The notes below the pieces were generated by a model. It searched no databases. It saw nothing but the letters and a program-made list of their open reading frames with translations, and was not told the origin of the DNA. 64,000 bases of DNA from Dryocosmus kuriphilus (lineage: Eukaryota; Arthropoda; Insecta; Hymenoptera; Cynipidae). A program made the position numbers and the translations under genes. The stretch spans positions 29,522,583-29,586,582 of the forward strand of contig CM076191.1 of the NCBI GenBank assembly GCA_038277395.1, written 5' to 3'. Within the stretch, counting starts at the first letter, position 1. Each line of letters opens with the position of its first letter. Below are positions 33,664 to 44,388 of this stretch, piece by piece.

Positions 33664-34425
33664 GAATTCGTGATTGAGTACTTCCCGCGCGATTGCCGAA
33701 TAATGTGCTGGGCAACCGTCATTTTGAAACCACATGTTTTGTCGCACTTCCAAGCTTAGGTCTTCAAACAATGTTGGAAGTTCATTTTCTAAAAAGTTAC
33801 GATATTTTTCACCGTTCAAATTGCCATCAATAAAATACGGGCCGATAAGTTGATCTCCAATTATTCCACACCAAACATTCACTAACCATGGACGCTGATG
33901 CTCAACTTCACGCAACTAGTGTGGGTTTTCTCTACTCCAATAATGCATGTTGTGTCGATTAACGTTACCATGGTTTGTGAAAGAAGACTCGTCTGAGAAC
34001 ATTACTCGAAAAAAGAAGTTGGGGTTTCCTTGTATCTGCTGGAGCGCCCATTGACAAAATGTTACGCGGTTCTGAAAATCATTGCCATGAAGTTCTTGAT
34101 GCAGTGAAATATGATAAGGATGATATTTATTACGTTTTAATATCTTACAAACACTGGATAGAGACATTCCGGAATCGCGGCTTAGTTGTCGCGTACTAAC
34201 ATGAGGGTCATGAGTGACTGCAGCTAAAATCGCGATTTCTTTATCAACTCCAGTAACCCTTAATTGACGGTTCCTTTTTTTCGATTGTACACTTCCGTCA
34301 GCCATGAACTTTCTGACAACCCGGTAAAAGGAAGATTGTGAAGGAACACTTTCTGGAAAACGATGAGCAAAAAGCGTGATAGCATCATTGATATTCCTGC
34401 CACTTTCTCCATAAATGAGAATCAT
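33664..34425 (-). pseudogene. Mariner-type transposase, C-terminally truncated
   Basis: An N-terminal HTH region is seen (GESGRNINDAITLFAHRFPE, STRQLSRDSGMSLSSVCKIL). FSDESSFTNHGNVNRHNMHY carries the first catalytic Asp and WFQNDGCPAHYSAIAREVL the second. VNVWCGIIGDQLIGPYFIDG lies between. A TAG at 33916-33918 stands where Trp is expected. The reading fuses at 33664 to LTR sequence, so the third acidic residue is lost. Confidence 0.85.
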
Positions 34426-34942
34426 TTCAATTTTCTGTTGTTGGAGATAGAATTTCCATTGTAAAAGTCTTTAATTCAAGTAATGAGGGAATACAACGAC
34501 ACCTAAACCAACCCAAACGAACGTGACCAACAATAATAATCCAAACGAAAGCAACTAATTACGATCAACTCAAATGAACGCAATCAACACACCCAAATCA
34601 AATGAACACAATCAACCCTCCTAACGAATGAACGTTAATCACGGACAGACGCGGTTAGCGCTCGATTGTGTGACCGGCTGACTCAATGATATGTAATGTC
34701 TACATCCAAAATCGACTATCGACAACCAACTGCTTTCGGGAAAGTTTTTCTGCAGTTTTATCACTTTTACTGTCCCTTGGCCGAAAGTTCAAGCACCCCG
34801 ATGGTGAGAGGCGAGGGGACTCACTGAAATTAAGCACCCCGAAAGTAATGTCCAAAATTGAATTTATTACAATTGAATGATCTTCCTTACATTCAACACG
34901 TCTCATTTACTTTTTGTTTGGAAGCGTTATCCTTGAAACACT

Positions 34943-35508
34943 CAACAATTACATTTTTTGCAATTGCAGCGCCATCTATCGCGAATCGAAAAAAAAATTT
35001 CAAACAAAACTTACGTATTTCATAAATGAGAATCTGAATCTGTGATAAAAAATTGGGGTTCCCATTTGAAATTACGAAGTTACCCCCACCCCTGCCCTCT
35101 TAGGGGGTGGGGTGGGGTAAATTTTTGCAAAACGCTTTTCCCTCGAAAATAAAAAGTTTTTATTAAAAACATTTTTTTCGTAGGATGCGTATTTTTTGAG
35201 ATATTTCGATTTGTCAAGTTAAAAAAAGCAATTTCATTTTTCGCAATTTCAGCGTCATCTATCGCGAATCGAAAAAAATTTTTCGAATAAAACTTACGTA
35301 TTTCATAAAGGAGAATCTTAATCTGTGATAAAAAATTGGGGTTCCCATTTGAAATTACGAAGTTACCCCCACCCCTGCCCCCTTAGGGGGTGGGGTGGGG
35401 TAAATTTTTGCAAAGCCGCTTTTCCCCCTCGAAAATAAAAAGTTTTTATTAAGAACATTTTTTTCGTAGGATGCGTATTTTTTGAGATATTTCGATTTGT
35501 CAAGTTAA
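34943..35508. repeat. 283-bp tandem duplication
   Basis: Two copies, about 95% alike, carry CGCGAATCGAAAAAAA, ATTGGGGTTCCCATTTGAAA, TACCCCCACCCCTGCCC facing GGGGGTGGGGTGGGG, and TCGTAGGATGCGTATTTTTT. GCCATCTATC at 34971 corresponds to GTCATCTATC at 35254. The C-rich/G-rich pair could form a hairpin. Confidence 0.9.
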
Positions 35509-35823
35509 AAAAAACACCCTGTATATATGTCACATTTTTCACAGGTGTAACCGTATCCAATCGTCGTTGGGGCAGGCTTCACTGTCCCATTATTACCATA
35601 GGCAGTCTCGTGTGCGCAGAAGTCCCACGTGAGTGAACGAACTTTTGACGGCAATACGTGTTCCGCGTGGCGTCAGACGTCAGACCCACACACACTAGCC
35701 TTCGCCATGCTTGCGATACGTAAAAACGATTGAATACCGATTTGTCCAACTCCCAAGGAGGGGAGTCTTTGCGCGGTAGAATTGAATTTGAAAAGGTCGT
35801 CCTATAAGGAGCAACCTTTTCTT

Positions 35824-35834
35824 AAGGGGGAAAA
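35824..35834 (+). promoter_or_regulatory. Polypurine tract before 3' LTR
   Basis: AAGGGGGAAAA lies directly before TGTAACAG, as expected for plus-strand priming next to an LTR. Confidence 0.7.
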
Positions 35835-36772
35835 TGTAACAGATAGCTGTTTTATCGACAGGAAATTATAATATTTCTGCGGCAAAATTTAAAGTTGTTT
35901 TAAAATTTATATAAAATTAAGGGAACAGAGTTTTTTAAAGCGGAAATAGGATATTTGGCAGTCGCAAGTGGCGGGTCGACTTGTTTTAATAGGAAGAATA
36001 TATAATTTATTTAAGGAAAACTTGTTTATAGGGAAGCCAAAATAAAATTTCCAAAAGGACTGATTATATAGCATCTTGGAATTCTGTAATCTACTTGGAA
36101 ACGTATATATATATATATATACATTATACTTGTTAATCAACTAGCCTACTTGAAACCTGAACAGGAAGCGACCAGTGAGAAAGTTATGGGCTTAGGAATT
36201 TAAATTAGTTTGGGATTTCGATTCTGCGAATTGTTGATTGAAGATGATTACATTGATTGATTGATTACATTGTGTAAACGTATTCGAGTTGCGAACCAAG
36301 ATTCAAAATAACCTATTTAGAGGCGCCTTGTCGGCGGAAGCGGACTTGTTTGATTTATAAATCTTAAATTCCTGTACGTGCTCGGCACCAATGTTTCTTA
36401 TCAGTGACGGTTGACGTAACCGTCAAAGCGGCCATCATGGATGTTTCATGTGTCAAGGGGGGTCGCGTTGGGTGGGCATTTCGCCAGAAAAATGGGTTAA
36501 AAAACACCTCATTGGTCGCTCTCCTCGAAAGGTGGAAGTAAATGTAGAAAATGTACATAGAGAGGGAGATCCTGGGGACTGGATTTGACCCATCGATCTC
36601 AGATCGACGAAGCAGAAAGATCCTTCCTTCGGTCGCGACCGCTTGTAAAATTTTGTAGACTCGAACCTAGAATACTTTTAAAGTAAAAGATCTTAAATTG
36701 TAATATTATATTGATATAATTAAATGTAACTTGCTTTTAATTCCATTTCTTACAAATTAATTTTCCCCTACA
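35835..36772 (+). mobile_element. LTR of a degraded retrotransposon
   Basis: Starts TGTAACAGATAGCTGTTTTA after a polypurine tract and probably ends near CCCCTACA. Its first 70 bp recur at 33592. The 3' border is uncertain. CCCTAC on the left and CCCCTAC on the right of 33592-36772 may be target traces. No coding sequence is seen. Confidence 0.55.
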
Positions 36773-37257
36773 ATTTCGTAAAAATGTAAAATCGCACCAC
36801 AGAGAAGTTGAGATTCCAATCTCTTCAAGCGACGGGACTGTGAGAGAAAATCAACTTTGGTGGTATAGCAGAGCTTATCGAGGGTTCAACTTTGGCGCGC
36901 TTTGGAAGGAGGGCGTGTCACACTACCCGACTCGTGCCGTCCCCTGCCGCTCTGCCTCACTGGACTTCTCCAGATACTCGTTAACGGCATGTTACCAAGC
37001 AAGTCCCTGCTTTATCTGCCATACAAACCAGTCCCGACTCTCGCGTCACGCCGCTCCCTCTCACTCCGCCACTCGTTAGCCCCTCACACACCCTTTCTAC
37101 TGCTCTAACTCTAACCTAAAAATGTATAACACCCGCTTTTCTCCCTTTTCCTTCCCTAATCCACCCCACACGACCTTTCAACTCTTTCACTCGCACCCCA
37201 CACCTCTTCTCCAAACGCGCCCTGTCACTACAGGCGCTGGAAACGGAAGCCCGAAAC
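36773..37257 (-). other. Probable LINE 5' UTR
   Basis: GC-richer, with no convincing ORF, lying between the LTR end and the LINE's 5' target duplication. Position alone suggests it is the LINE's 5' region. Confidence 0.4.
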
Positions 37258-39094
37258 ATAGATTACTAAAAGTTAAACAAGAATTTTACTCATACGTTTG
37301 TAAGCTCACCAACAAGAAAATAGTAAAATTGTTCATTTCTAATTATTCCAGATCTCTTATTGTACTAAAAAATAATTGGAAAAATTCACAAACCAACAAG
37401 TTATATTTGGACAAATACAAAGAACAATTTCAAAACAATAACTCCTATAATATCACAAACAATGATGATAATATTGATGACAAATGGTTCATTGATCTTA
37501 CTTCTGAACCTATTCCAAGAATGTATTTGTGATTCAGACTCAAGCTTTGATTATTTAAGACACAAAATTAATAATACTGATTTAGTAAGAGCTTATGGTT
37601 CGATAAAAATCCATAAAAAAGATCTACCTGTACGAATCATTGCCTCCACTATTAATTCACCAACGTATTTCCTTGATAAATCGATTTCTAGCTTTTTCAC
37701 TAAGTATCTGCCTAAATCAATGTCATCGTTACGCAATAGTTATGAACTTTTAGAGTCAATAGCCAAAGTAAAACTCCCTGATGATTATTGTTTGGTATCT
37801 TTTGACGTTGTTTCACTATTCACCAACATCAACATTGATTTAGTTACTTTGAGCATAAAACGTAAATGTAAATATCTTTCTAATAACATAAATTTGACTC
37901 TCCATGAATTTTTAGATGGTATCATATTTTTAATGAACTCTACTTATTTTAAATTTAATGGCAAATTTTTTTAACAAATTCTAGGAGCACCTATGGGTAG
38001 ATCTTCAAGCCCTTGGTTCGGAGATCTTGCTCTAGAATGTTTGGAATTACATTGCCTAAACATTCAAAAAAGAACATTTTACTATACAAACGCTATGTTG
38101 ACGATTGCATTTTGCTCATAAAAGAAGATAAAATTGATGAATGTCTACAACATTTTAATACTTATAACAACAATCTGAAATTTACCATGGAGAATGAGAT
38201 TTGCAACACCATTAATTACCTTGAACTTTCATTAATTAGGGAAAACAATAGGATCATTACAAATTGGTACAGAAAAGACACGTATTCAGGCCGATTCATT
38301 AATTTTTATTCTCACCACACACTAGCGCAAAAAAAGGCTATTGTATATAGTTTGGTTGACAAAGCAATCAAGCTGTCACACTTGCGTTTTCATGAAACAA
38401 ATCTGAATATTGCAAAAAGTTTACTGCAAAACAATAACTATCCCAATACTTTTATTAACAACAACATTAGAAATATACTTCACACTATTAATAATTCTTG
38501 CGTTGAAACTACACAAAAATCAGTCAATAACTATCTATCTAACACCATTAAAAAGCCGTTTATAGTCGTTCCGTATATAAAGAAATTAAGTTGTAAATTA
38601 CGATCTATTTTGTCTAACGCTAATTATAGAATAATAGAATAACTATTAATAAATCGAATACATTTATCACATTAGGTAAAGACAAACTTGATAAACTCGA
38701 TAAATGTGGTGTTGTTTATAAAATTAATTGTGGAAAATGCAATTTATCATATGTAGGACATAGTGGTAGACAATTACGTACTAGAAATAATGAACACAAA
38801 CGCAATGTAAGAAATAAAGACACAACTTCTGCCTTGGCTGAACATGTAACGCTAACGAAGCACAGCATCAACTTTGATCAAGTCAATATTTTAGATTGCG
38901 AAAATTACCTTAACCGTCGACTTTTTTCAGAAATGTTACACATTTATGATTGTAAAACTAATATGAATAGACAGATAGATACTATTAAGTTACAAAATTG
39001 TTACAAAAATGTTGTTGATACCTTGGGTGATGCTAATGTTAACAAATTTTCTGTGAAAAGTTATAATTTGCGACATTCACGTAAACGACAATAG
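37258..39094 (+). pseudogene. PLE RT-GIY-YIG, right copy
   Basis: Frames 37258-37532, 37462-37974, 38013-38642 and 38650-39094 carry SYVCKLTNKKIVKLFISNYS, IKIHKKDLPVRIIASTINSP, FDVVSLFTNINIDLVTL, the catalytic YKRYVDDCILLI (about 38085-38120) and the GIY-YIG region CGVVYKINCGKCNLSYVGHS (about 38705-38765), ending HSRKRQ at 39094. Compared with the left copy, several hundred bp are deleted after SEPIP (about 37522). A TAA follows NGKFF at 37974. The GIY-YIG motif has changes (Q to H in YVGQ, R to N near NEHK). Confidence 0.85.
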
Positions 39095-39909
39095 TAAAAT
39101 AATATAAGACACAGGGGCGTGATACATTCTGTTATCATGTATCACATATGCCTGATTCATATTCTGTCTTGCCTATATGCAGGGTGCAAATTCTTCTTCA
39201 AATCTCGTTTCATTTAGTGTACGTTTTGACTCCGATGGTTTAACATCTATGTGAAATCTACCATATAAATCCTCACAACATGGTGTTATACGGTTTTAAA
39301 ATGTAAGTTTTTTTCGTTCTAATTTGTACGATCAATTTGTTTTTCATTTATCGTTTACACATGGAAATAGAGAGAATTTTTGACACTTTTGTCTTGGATT
39401 ATGTGTTGGCATAAATTTATTATGCGAAAGTTTTTGGTGAGATAACGTACTATTTTTGTATTGATGCTAATTTTTGCTGTTTATGTTTGTGTACATACAA
39501 TATTTTTTCGTTTTTGCTTTGTTCTTCCAGCCTTGAAAAGGAAGGTCAATTATACCTTCGAAACGTTGGCTACTATATTATCTTTTTGCATAAATAAACA
39601 AATTTGCTCGATTTTGATCCTAGGTGAAAGGAAATAAATTTTTGTGTTTTTTTTCATTAACCAAACAACCAACTATATTAATTTCAGATGATGTACTTAA
39701 AAATCACAGACAAAGATGCATGTAAAATGTTAAATCATTGCTAGGTCGCAAATTACAAATTTTTACGTATAAAATGACAAAATTTTTAAAATTTTACAAT
39801 GCTTGAGGATTAAGCGAAAGACATTTATTGATTTAAAAACAAATAACTATAATAAACAAATTTCAGTATTTTAGAGCCAAGAATCTTTTAGTCAAGGAAA
39901 ATAATTCAC

Positions 39910-40068
39910 CTCCAATAACTCCTCCATCTCTTCGTTATAAACCACCTTTGTAATTTCATCAATTTGAAAAGAAACTTCACTGCTTACATCGGATAATTCC
40001 GTGTAGTCCATATAATTATCAGCAGAGTACTCTGAATTCATATGGCCGCAAGTACTTTCAGGATTTAC
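39910..40068 (-). pseudogene. CACTA transposase gene, exon 3
   Basis: 159 nt between acceptor TTTTCTTAG and donor GTGAAT, open in phase 0 and encoding 53 residues. VNPESTCGHMNSEYSADNYM leads to EEMEELLE; the protein is acidic. It is duplicated in inverted form at 24956-25114, and the conserved splice sites and reading frame in both copies support a real exon. Confidence 0.75.
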
Positions 40069-40387
40069 CTAAGAAAATCAATAAAAAATTATTCGTAAAT
40101 ATGTCTTATTCATTTAGAAAGCGCGAATACCTAGCACTAGTTTTTAAAATTAGCAGAACAGACAAAAAAATATTTATATAAAGGTGATAAATAATTTTAA
40201 ACAATACATAACGCTTTGTTGGAGATGAGTGTCACTCATGCTTCGGCCAGTATCTATATTCTACATTAATGATGTGGCCCCGCGTGGCCCTACAATAAGA
40301 TTATATCAGACCATGGTCCTCATTTACGCTAGAAATCGTGATTGTGAACACTTTCTCCCGCTATTTCCTAATTTTCATTGACTAAAT

Positions 40388-40961
40388 ATTTGTTAATCAA
40401 GTTCAGATTTTAAACACTTATTCTTACATCCATAAAGAATCTTTTGTAACCAATTTGAAAGTAAAAAACAAAATTAAATATATGTTTAAAAGTCTTATCG
40501 AGTCCATGATTTTTATTATTTTTATCAAAACAACTGTCTTTAATGACCGATTTTATAAACAATTTTTACAGGTTTTTGAAGAGACCGTATCAGAAAATCA
40601 TTTTTCAATCCTTAAAAAAACTATATTCTTTAAATAGGAGTAACAAAAATTGAGTGTTTTAAGTTTGGAGTTAAAAAATTTTTTTTTTCTCATGTTAAAA
40701 ATAAAAACACAAGAAAAATTTAAAATGCAAAGCGTACCACCTACCTCTTGTTGACAAAATTAAACAAAAGAGTAGGTTATTATAATATATGAAATTGTAA
40801 ATATATAGTACTAATCGTTTGGAGGGCATTGAAAGCAATTTATGGAAGGTTCTATATTTCGAAATTCAAACGAGACTTTCCATACAAGGTTCAGAAGAGC
40901 ATCCATGATTAAATATGCCTACCAATTTTAATAACAAAGCTCGTGATTTTCTATCACTTAC
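40388..40961. other. CACTA intron 2, no other content seen
   Basis: AT-rich sequence between exons 3 and 2 of the CACTA gene (40069-40961 overall). No repeat family is recognised right of the palindrome arm end at about 40385. Confidence 0.5.
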
Positions 40962-41076
40962 ATCCAACTTATCATCTTCGCTATTAAAGGCATCGTCCAA
41001 ATCACTCTTTAATACTCCATGGTCAACATTAATATTATTGTTTTGCAAATTATTTGCATCACAAGCCTCACTGCGC
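40962..41076 (-). pseudogene. CACTA transposase gene, exon 2
   Basis: 115 nt. The acceptor is best placed at ATGAG/GCGC because this joins exon 1 in frame. The donor is GTAAGT. It encodes RRSEACDANNLQNNN onward to EDDKLD, acidic toward the end. Exons 1 and 2 together are exactly 62 codons. Confidence 0.65.
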
Positions 41077-41918
41077 CTCATCTGTGAAAAACATAAGTCG
41101 TTTCAAAATCCAAATTCGAAATGTACGAAGGTTCAAATTTATCCTCTCTCCTTATTAAAAAATTAATTGCACAATATTTCAGAGAAACCCACTCCCTATT
41201 CAGTGAAATTGTCAATCAGATTTTAATGTTGTGAAAAATATTTTTTAAATGATATTGCTGCTTGAAAAGTTTAATTTTGAAAACGGGTATTTTAAAATGC
41301 CTAAGTTTCTTTGTTCCGTGTTTGTGGAAACTACCATTGAAAAATTGAAAAATTGAAGAATGACAAACTGTCATTGAATAAGAAAAAATTACAATGGTCA
41401 TTTTTTATGTTATTTAAATAACCAGCACCGCAATCAGGTAATCATTTTCAATTTCAACCAAAACTTGATGTTTCAAGATTATCTCTTTTATCCAATGGCT
41501 AAATCCAATATTCTCTTGGTCAACTATTGATTTTTAAACAATTTGAGAATAATGTATTTTTTCAATTTTCCCACTTTAAGTACGTCATAAGTTTCACAGG
41601 AGCTTTAAAAACCCTACATATTATTATCTGATCGCGCTATGTTGTAGGCATTTGCTCAAACTTGTGGATTTTTCAAATATCCTATGTATATTACTGAATT
41701 GTAATTAATAAACCGCATATTCGAGAACCTAACCTCAAATATTGAATTTAATATTTTTGTATATTGATCAGTGCTAAATACGGATGTGTTGAATTTATTC
41801 AAATGTATTAGTGCAAAAAGAAATAGGGATCATTAGTTTTAGTATAAAGGTATATTTATAATGAATTGAAAAAATTTATAAATATAAGCAGAAAATGCAG
41901 CTATTGAAAAAAACATAC

Positions 41919-41989
41919 CTGATGTCGACTCTTAAAATTCTTTCGCCGCTAGGCCGTTGTTCGTGACACTTCTGCGAGAATGTTGACAT
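41919..41989 (-). pseudogene. CACTA transposase gene, exon 1
   Basis: ATG at 41989-41987 starts MSTFSQKCHEQRPSGERILR and ends with donor GTATGT after 71 nt (phase 2), which fits exon 2. It is chosen as the first exon because it has an ATG and a good donor and joins without a stop. The promoter and the element's 5' terminus were not found. Confidence 0.55.
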
Positions 41990-42153
41990 CTACGTCACGT
42001 TTATATTTTATTCCGCTCTCCATTTCTATATTTATTGATAAAAAAAAATTCAAAAAACACAATATGCTCAAAAGTTGAAACAAGTATTGTTAGAAAAAAA
42101 CGACTGTCAGTGTCACATGTGTCACACTGTGTCACAGGTGTCACACTTCAAAG

Positions 42154-42463
42154 CAGTGATGCCAATTTTGGATCCTTGAGCTACTGCGCTTGCGTTAGGG
42201 CCGCGAGCTAGTTAGCAGCAGTTTGCACGCAATTCAAAATGGGTACAACAAACAATTCTTGTGATTCAAATAAGTAATTATTATGCAATTTACAAGAATG
42301 TATGTAAAATCTATAACTTTTGACTTCAGGCAAGAAAAACATGCAAGAAAAGAATTTTTCTAATACCCATTTTGAATTGCGCGCTAACTGCGGCCAACCA
42401 GCGCACGGCCCTAATGCAAGCGCAGTAGCTCAGGGAGCCAACATTGCAACATTGGCATCACTG
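42154..42463. mobile_element. 310-bp MITE, hAT-like ends
   Basis: Imperfect inverted repeats of about 100 bp begin CAGTGATGCCAATTTTGGAT and end in the complement GGCATCACTG at 42463. They include GAGCTACTGCGCTTGC. CAGTG-type ends fit hAT elements, but no 8-bp target duplication is seen. It contains no ORF. 42464-42875 has no recognised content. Confidence 0.65.
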
Positions 42464-42875
42464 TTTCCTGTAACCTGTACTTCCCGCTTCTGTGCTCGTT
42501 CTCGCGTGTCGTCCGCGTGCATCCTCGTTTTTCTACAATTTTCACGTTTTATTGTCCCATGCACATTTAGATAGTACTATTTTACTAAGATTTCTCATCG
42601 GACTGTTTGAGTGTATTAATGGCACGGTCGCTAGTGCTACAAGTGCTTCTGTTATAATATTGCGTGCATGCGTACATGGTCGTGCGAGCATCGAGAAAAG
42701 GCGAGCGAAACAACGGCCTAAGTGTACGTCTATAAAACAAAGGAATACGAGTATGCTCCTCTACACTAAATACCTGGCGTAGACAAAAACAACTACGACA
42801 CAAAATTGCTTTCTTTGTGGAAAAATGATGCTGGCTTCATACAGAAATGTCAAGTACTTCATGTAGCAAGTATTT

Positions 42876-44366
42876 TGTGACGTAGGCACATGCCTACTTC
42901 ACCCATATATGCCCTACAAGCGCAACACATGATCATGTGGGTACCAACGATACCGACAAGACGAAATAAAGTGATAAGTGCCAAATTCGAATAGGTAAAT
43001 TAGGGAAGACGCGAAATAAGGGACCAGTGACACAAAACCCTTGAATGAAAATCCTAAATTATCAAAAATAAGAAAAGGGTAATAAAATTATATCCAAGCA
43101 ATGTACGTTGCAGATGTGTAGCTAGAAAAGGAAAACCTTTTCTCTCTCCATCCTTCCGGTCAAACATCCCAAACCCAAAAACTCTCACGCCGAGTTTCGA
43201 GAACCTAAGAAAAAAATCCATTGTTCCCCTAAAGTCTTTTCACATGTCAAAAACTTAAAATACCATGCTCATCGAACTCTATTCAGGAAAGGAAACGAAA
43301 GTAACGGTTAAATTGCTCCCAGATGCGGACACCGGATGCATTGAAGGGTAATCCCTAAATTTACGACTCGGGTCGATCCATTTTTACGACGTGACCCTGA
43401 AGCCATGCCGATAAAAATCTCAGCAAAGTCCCCAAAACACGTGCTAAGACAATACAATAGTACTGCAATTCGAAACGTTCGGTCTCCCTTGACCTATAAC
43501 TAACTTCCTCCCTAAACAAACAAAAACTTTCCCACGACCGAGGGCCGCGACTAGTCGCGACCAAGCAATTAAAATGTCCAAGGTCAACTTCCAAGAGTTC
43601 CGCCAAAAGGATCGAACTACATTACTTATTTATGCCCTCCGGGAAAAACTTTTCCTTCTTAGAATACGACCCCTACCACATATCTAAAAGAAACCGTGAT
43701 TGGCTAAAAATCGAAAGAGGGATTCTTCCATTAGATAACGATTGGCTATCCCCTCCTCTTTAGGCGTGGTTTATCAACATAAAAAGCGAACCCCGCGCAT
43801 TTTTGAGCAGATCTAGATTTCAATCGGAAACAATCGGATTCCGGATCTCAGCAATTTTTCCAAACTGCTTTGAGAATTAACTTCTCGTTTACCTTTCTAC
43901 GACAATCAGTGTGACGCGAATCTAACTTCTACAATTAAATGGTGTATTAAAATCAAGTAGTGAACTATAAACAAGAACAGAATTTTATTGTCAAATAATT
44001 ACACGGGTTCGTCGATTTAAAACATTGTGAGTGTGTGATTCGAAATAACTGCGATTGTAAGTTTCGCTTGCGACTCTAGAACAGAGTCCAGCTAGTGTCC
44101 GAAAAGGAGGAATAAAACAGTGCTATTATCTTCATAAAATAACAGTGAATTTATTGTGTCATACCTATCCCTACGAATTATTTTCAGGAGAACATTTCCA
44201 TGTTCTAATTCAGCAACGACCCACCATTTGAACAGAGGGAGTCACTTCGCGGAAAATTGATACGGTCGTTGGACTTCAGTTCTCCCTCTTATCGACGTGA
44301 CTTTTCGATTAAATTCTCGGCTGAGAATATTCAAACCTACATTGACCTCCAAGCTGGGACGTCACA
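42876..44366 (+). repeat. 5' LTR of the gypsy element
   Basis: TGTGACGTAGGCACATGCCT ... GGGACGTCACA, 1491 bp. It is about 98% alike to the 3' LTR by eye. A TATA-like CATAAAAAGC (about 43779) is followed about 30 bp later by a likely start region, and AATAAA occurs at about 44111. A short frame with MSKVNFQEFRQKDRTTLL is open in the 3' LTR but shifted by one extra T here, so it is probably not coding. Confidence 0.95.
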
Positions 44367-44370
44367 AATT

Positions 44371-44388
44371 TGGTGACAGCGGTGGGAT
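44371..44388 (+). promoter_or_regulatory. Primer-binding site, tRNA-Leu type
   Basis: TGGTGACAGCGGTGGGAT lies 4 nt after the LTR. Its complement ends in CACCA and, as I recall them, fits the 3' end of animal tRNA-Leu with one mismatch. It primes minus-strand DNA synthesis. Confidence 0.75.

Larger units (their letters stand above)
33664..35521 (-). mobile_element. Mariner-superfamily element, 3'-truncated
   Basis: The right end CACCCTG followed by TATA (35515-35523) looks like a terminal repeat with TA target. The transposase reads leftward from 34425 and is cut off at 33664. The 1.1 kb between the transposase start and the terminus includes a 283-bp tandem duplication. Confidence 0.65.
28862..39680 (+). 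mobile_element. Penelope-like element, right copy (5'-truncated, split)
   Basis: A plus-strand copy of the same PLE begins inside the coding region at 28862 (AAAGATCAATTGTGATATTC) and runs to 29072. It is interrupted by the 29073-37257 LINE block and resumes at 37258. The 3' UTR with hammerhead-like core (39532-39564) ends near 39680. It lies head to head with the left copy, and the two share the adjoining CACTA intron sequence. Confidence 0.85.
24030..39692. mobile_element. 15.6-kb composite PLE/LINE insertion in CACTA intron 3
   Basis: A 12-bp direct repeat ATTTCAGATGAT (24030-24041 and 39681-39692) brackets the whole composite. Its content, left to right, is a PLE 3'-end fragment (-), an inverted copy of CACTA exon 3 with intron flank, a full PLE (-), and a 5'-truncated PLE (+) split by an 8.2-kb LINE block. 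Joining the two flanks restores a simple intron between exons 3 and 4. Confidence 0.7.

Noticed and set aside
42120..42148. GTGTCACA direct repeats as a possible CRISPR-like or protein-binding array
   Set aside because: Only three imperfect units with no spacers; simple repeat in eukaryotic DNA.
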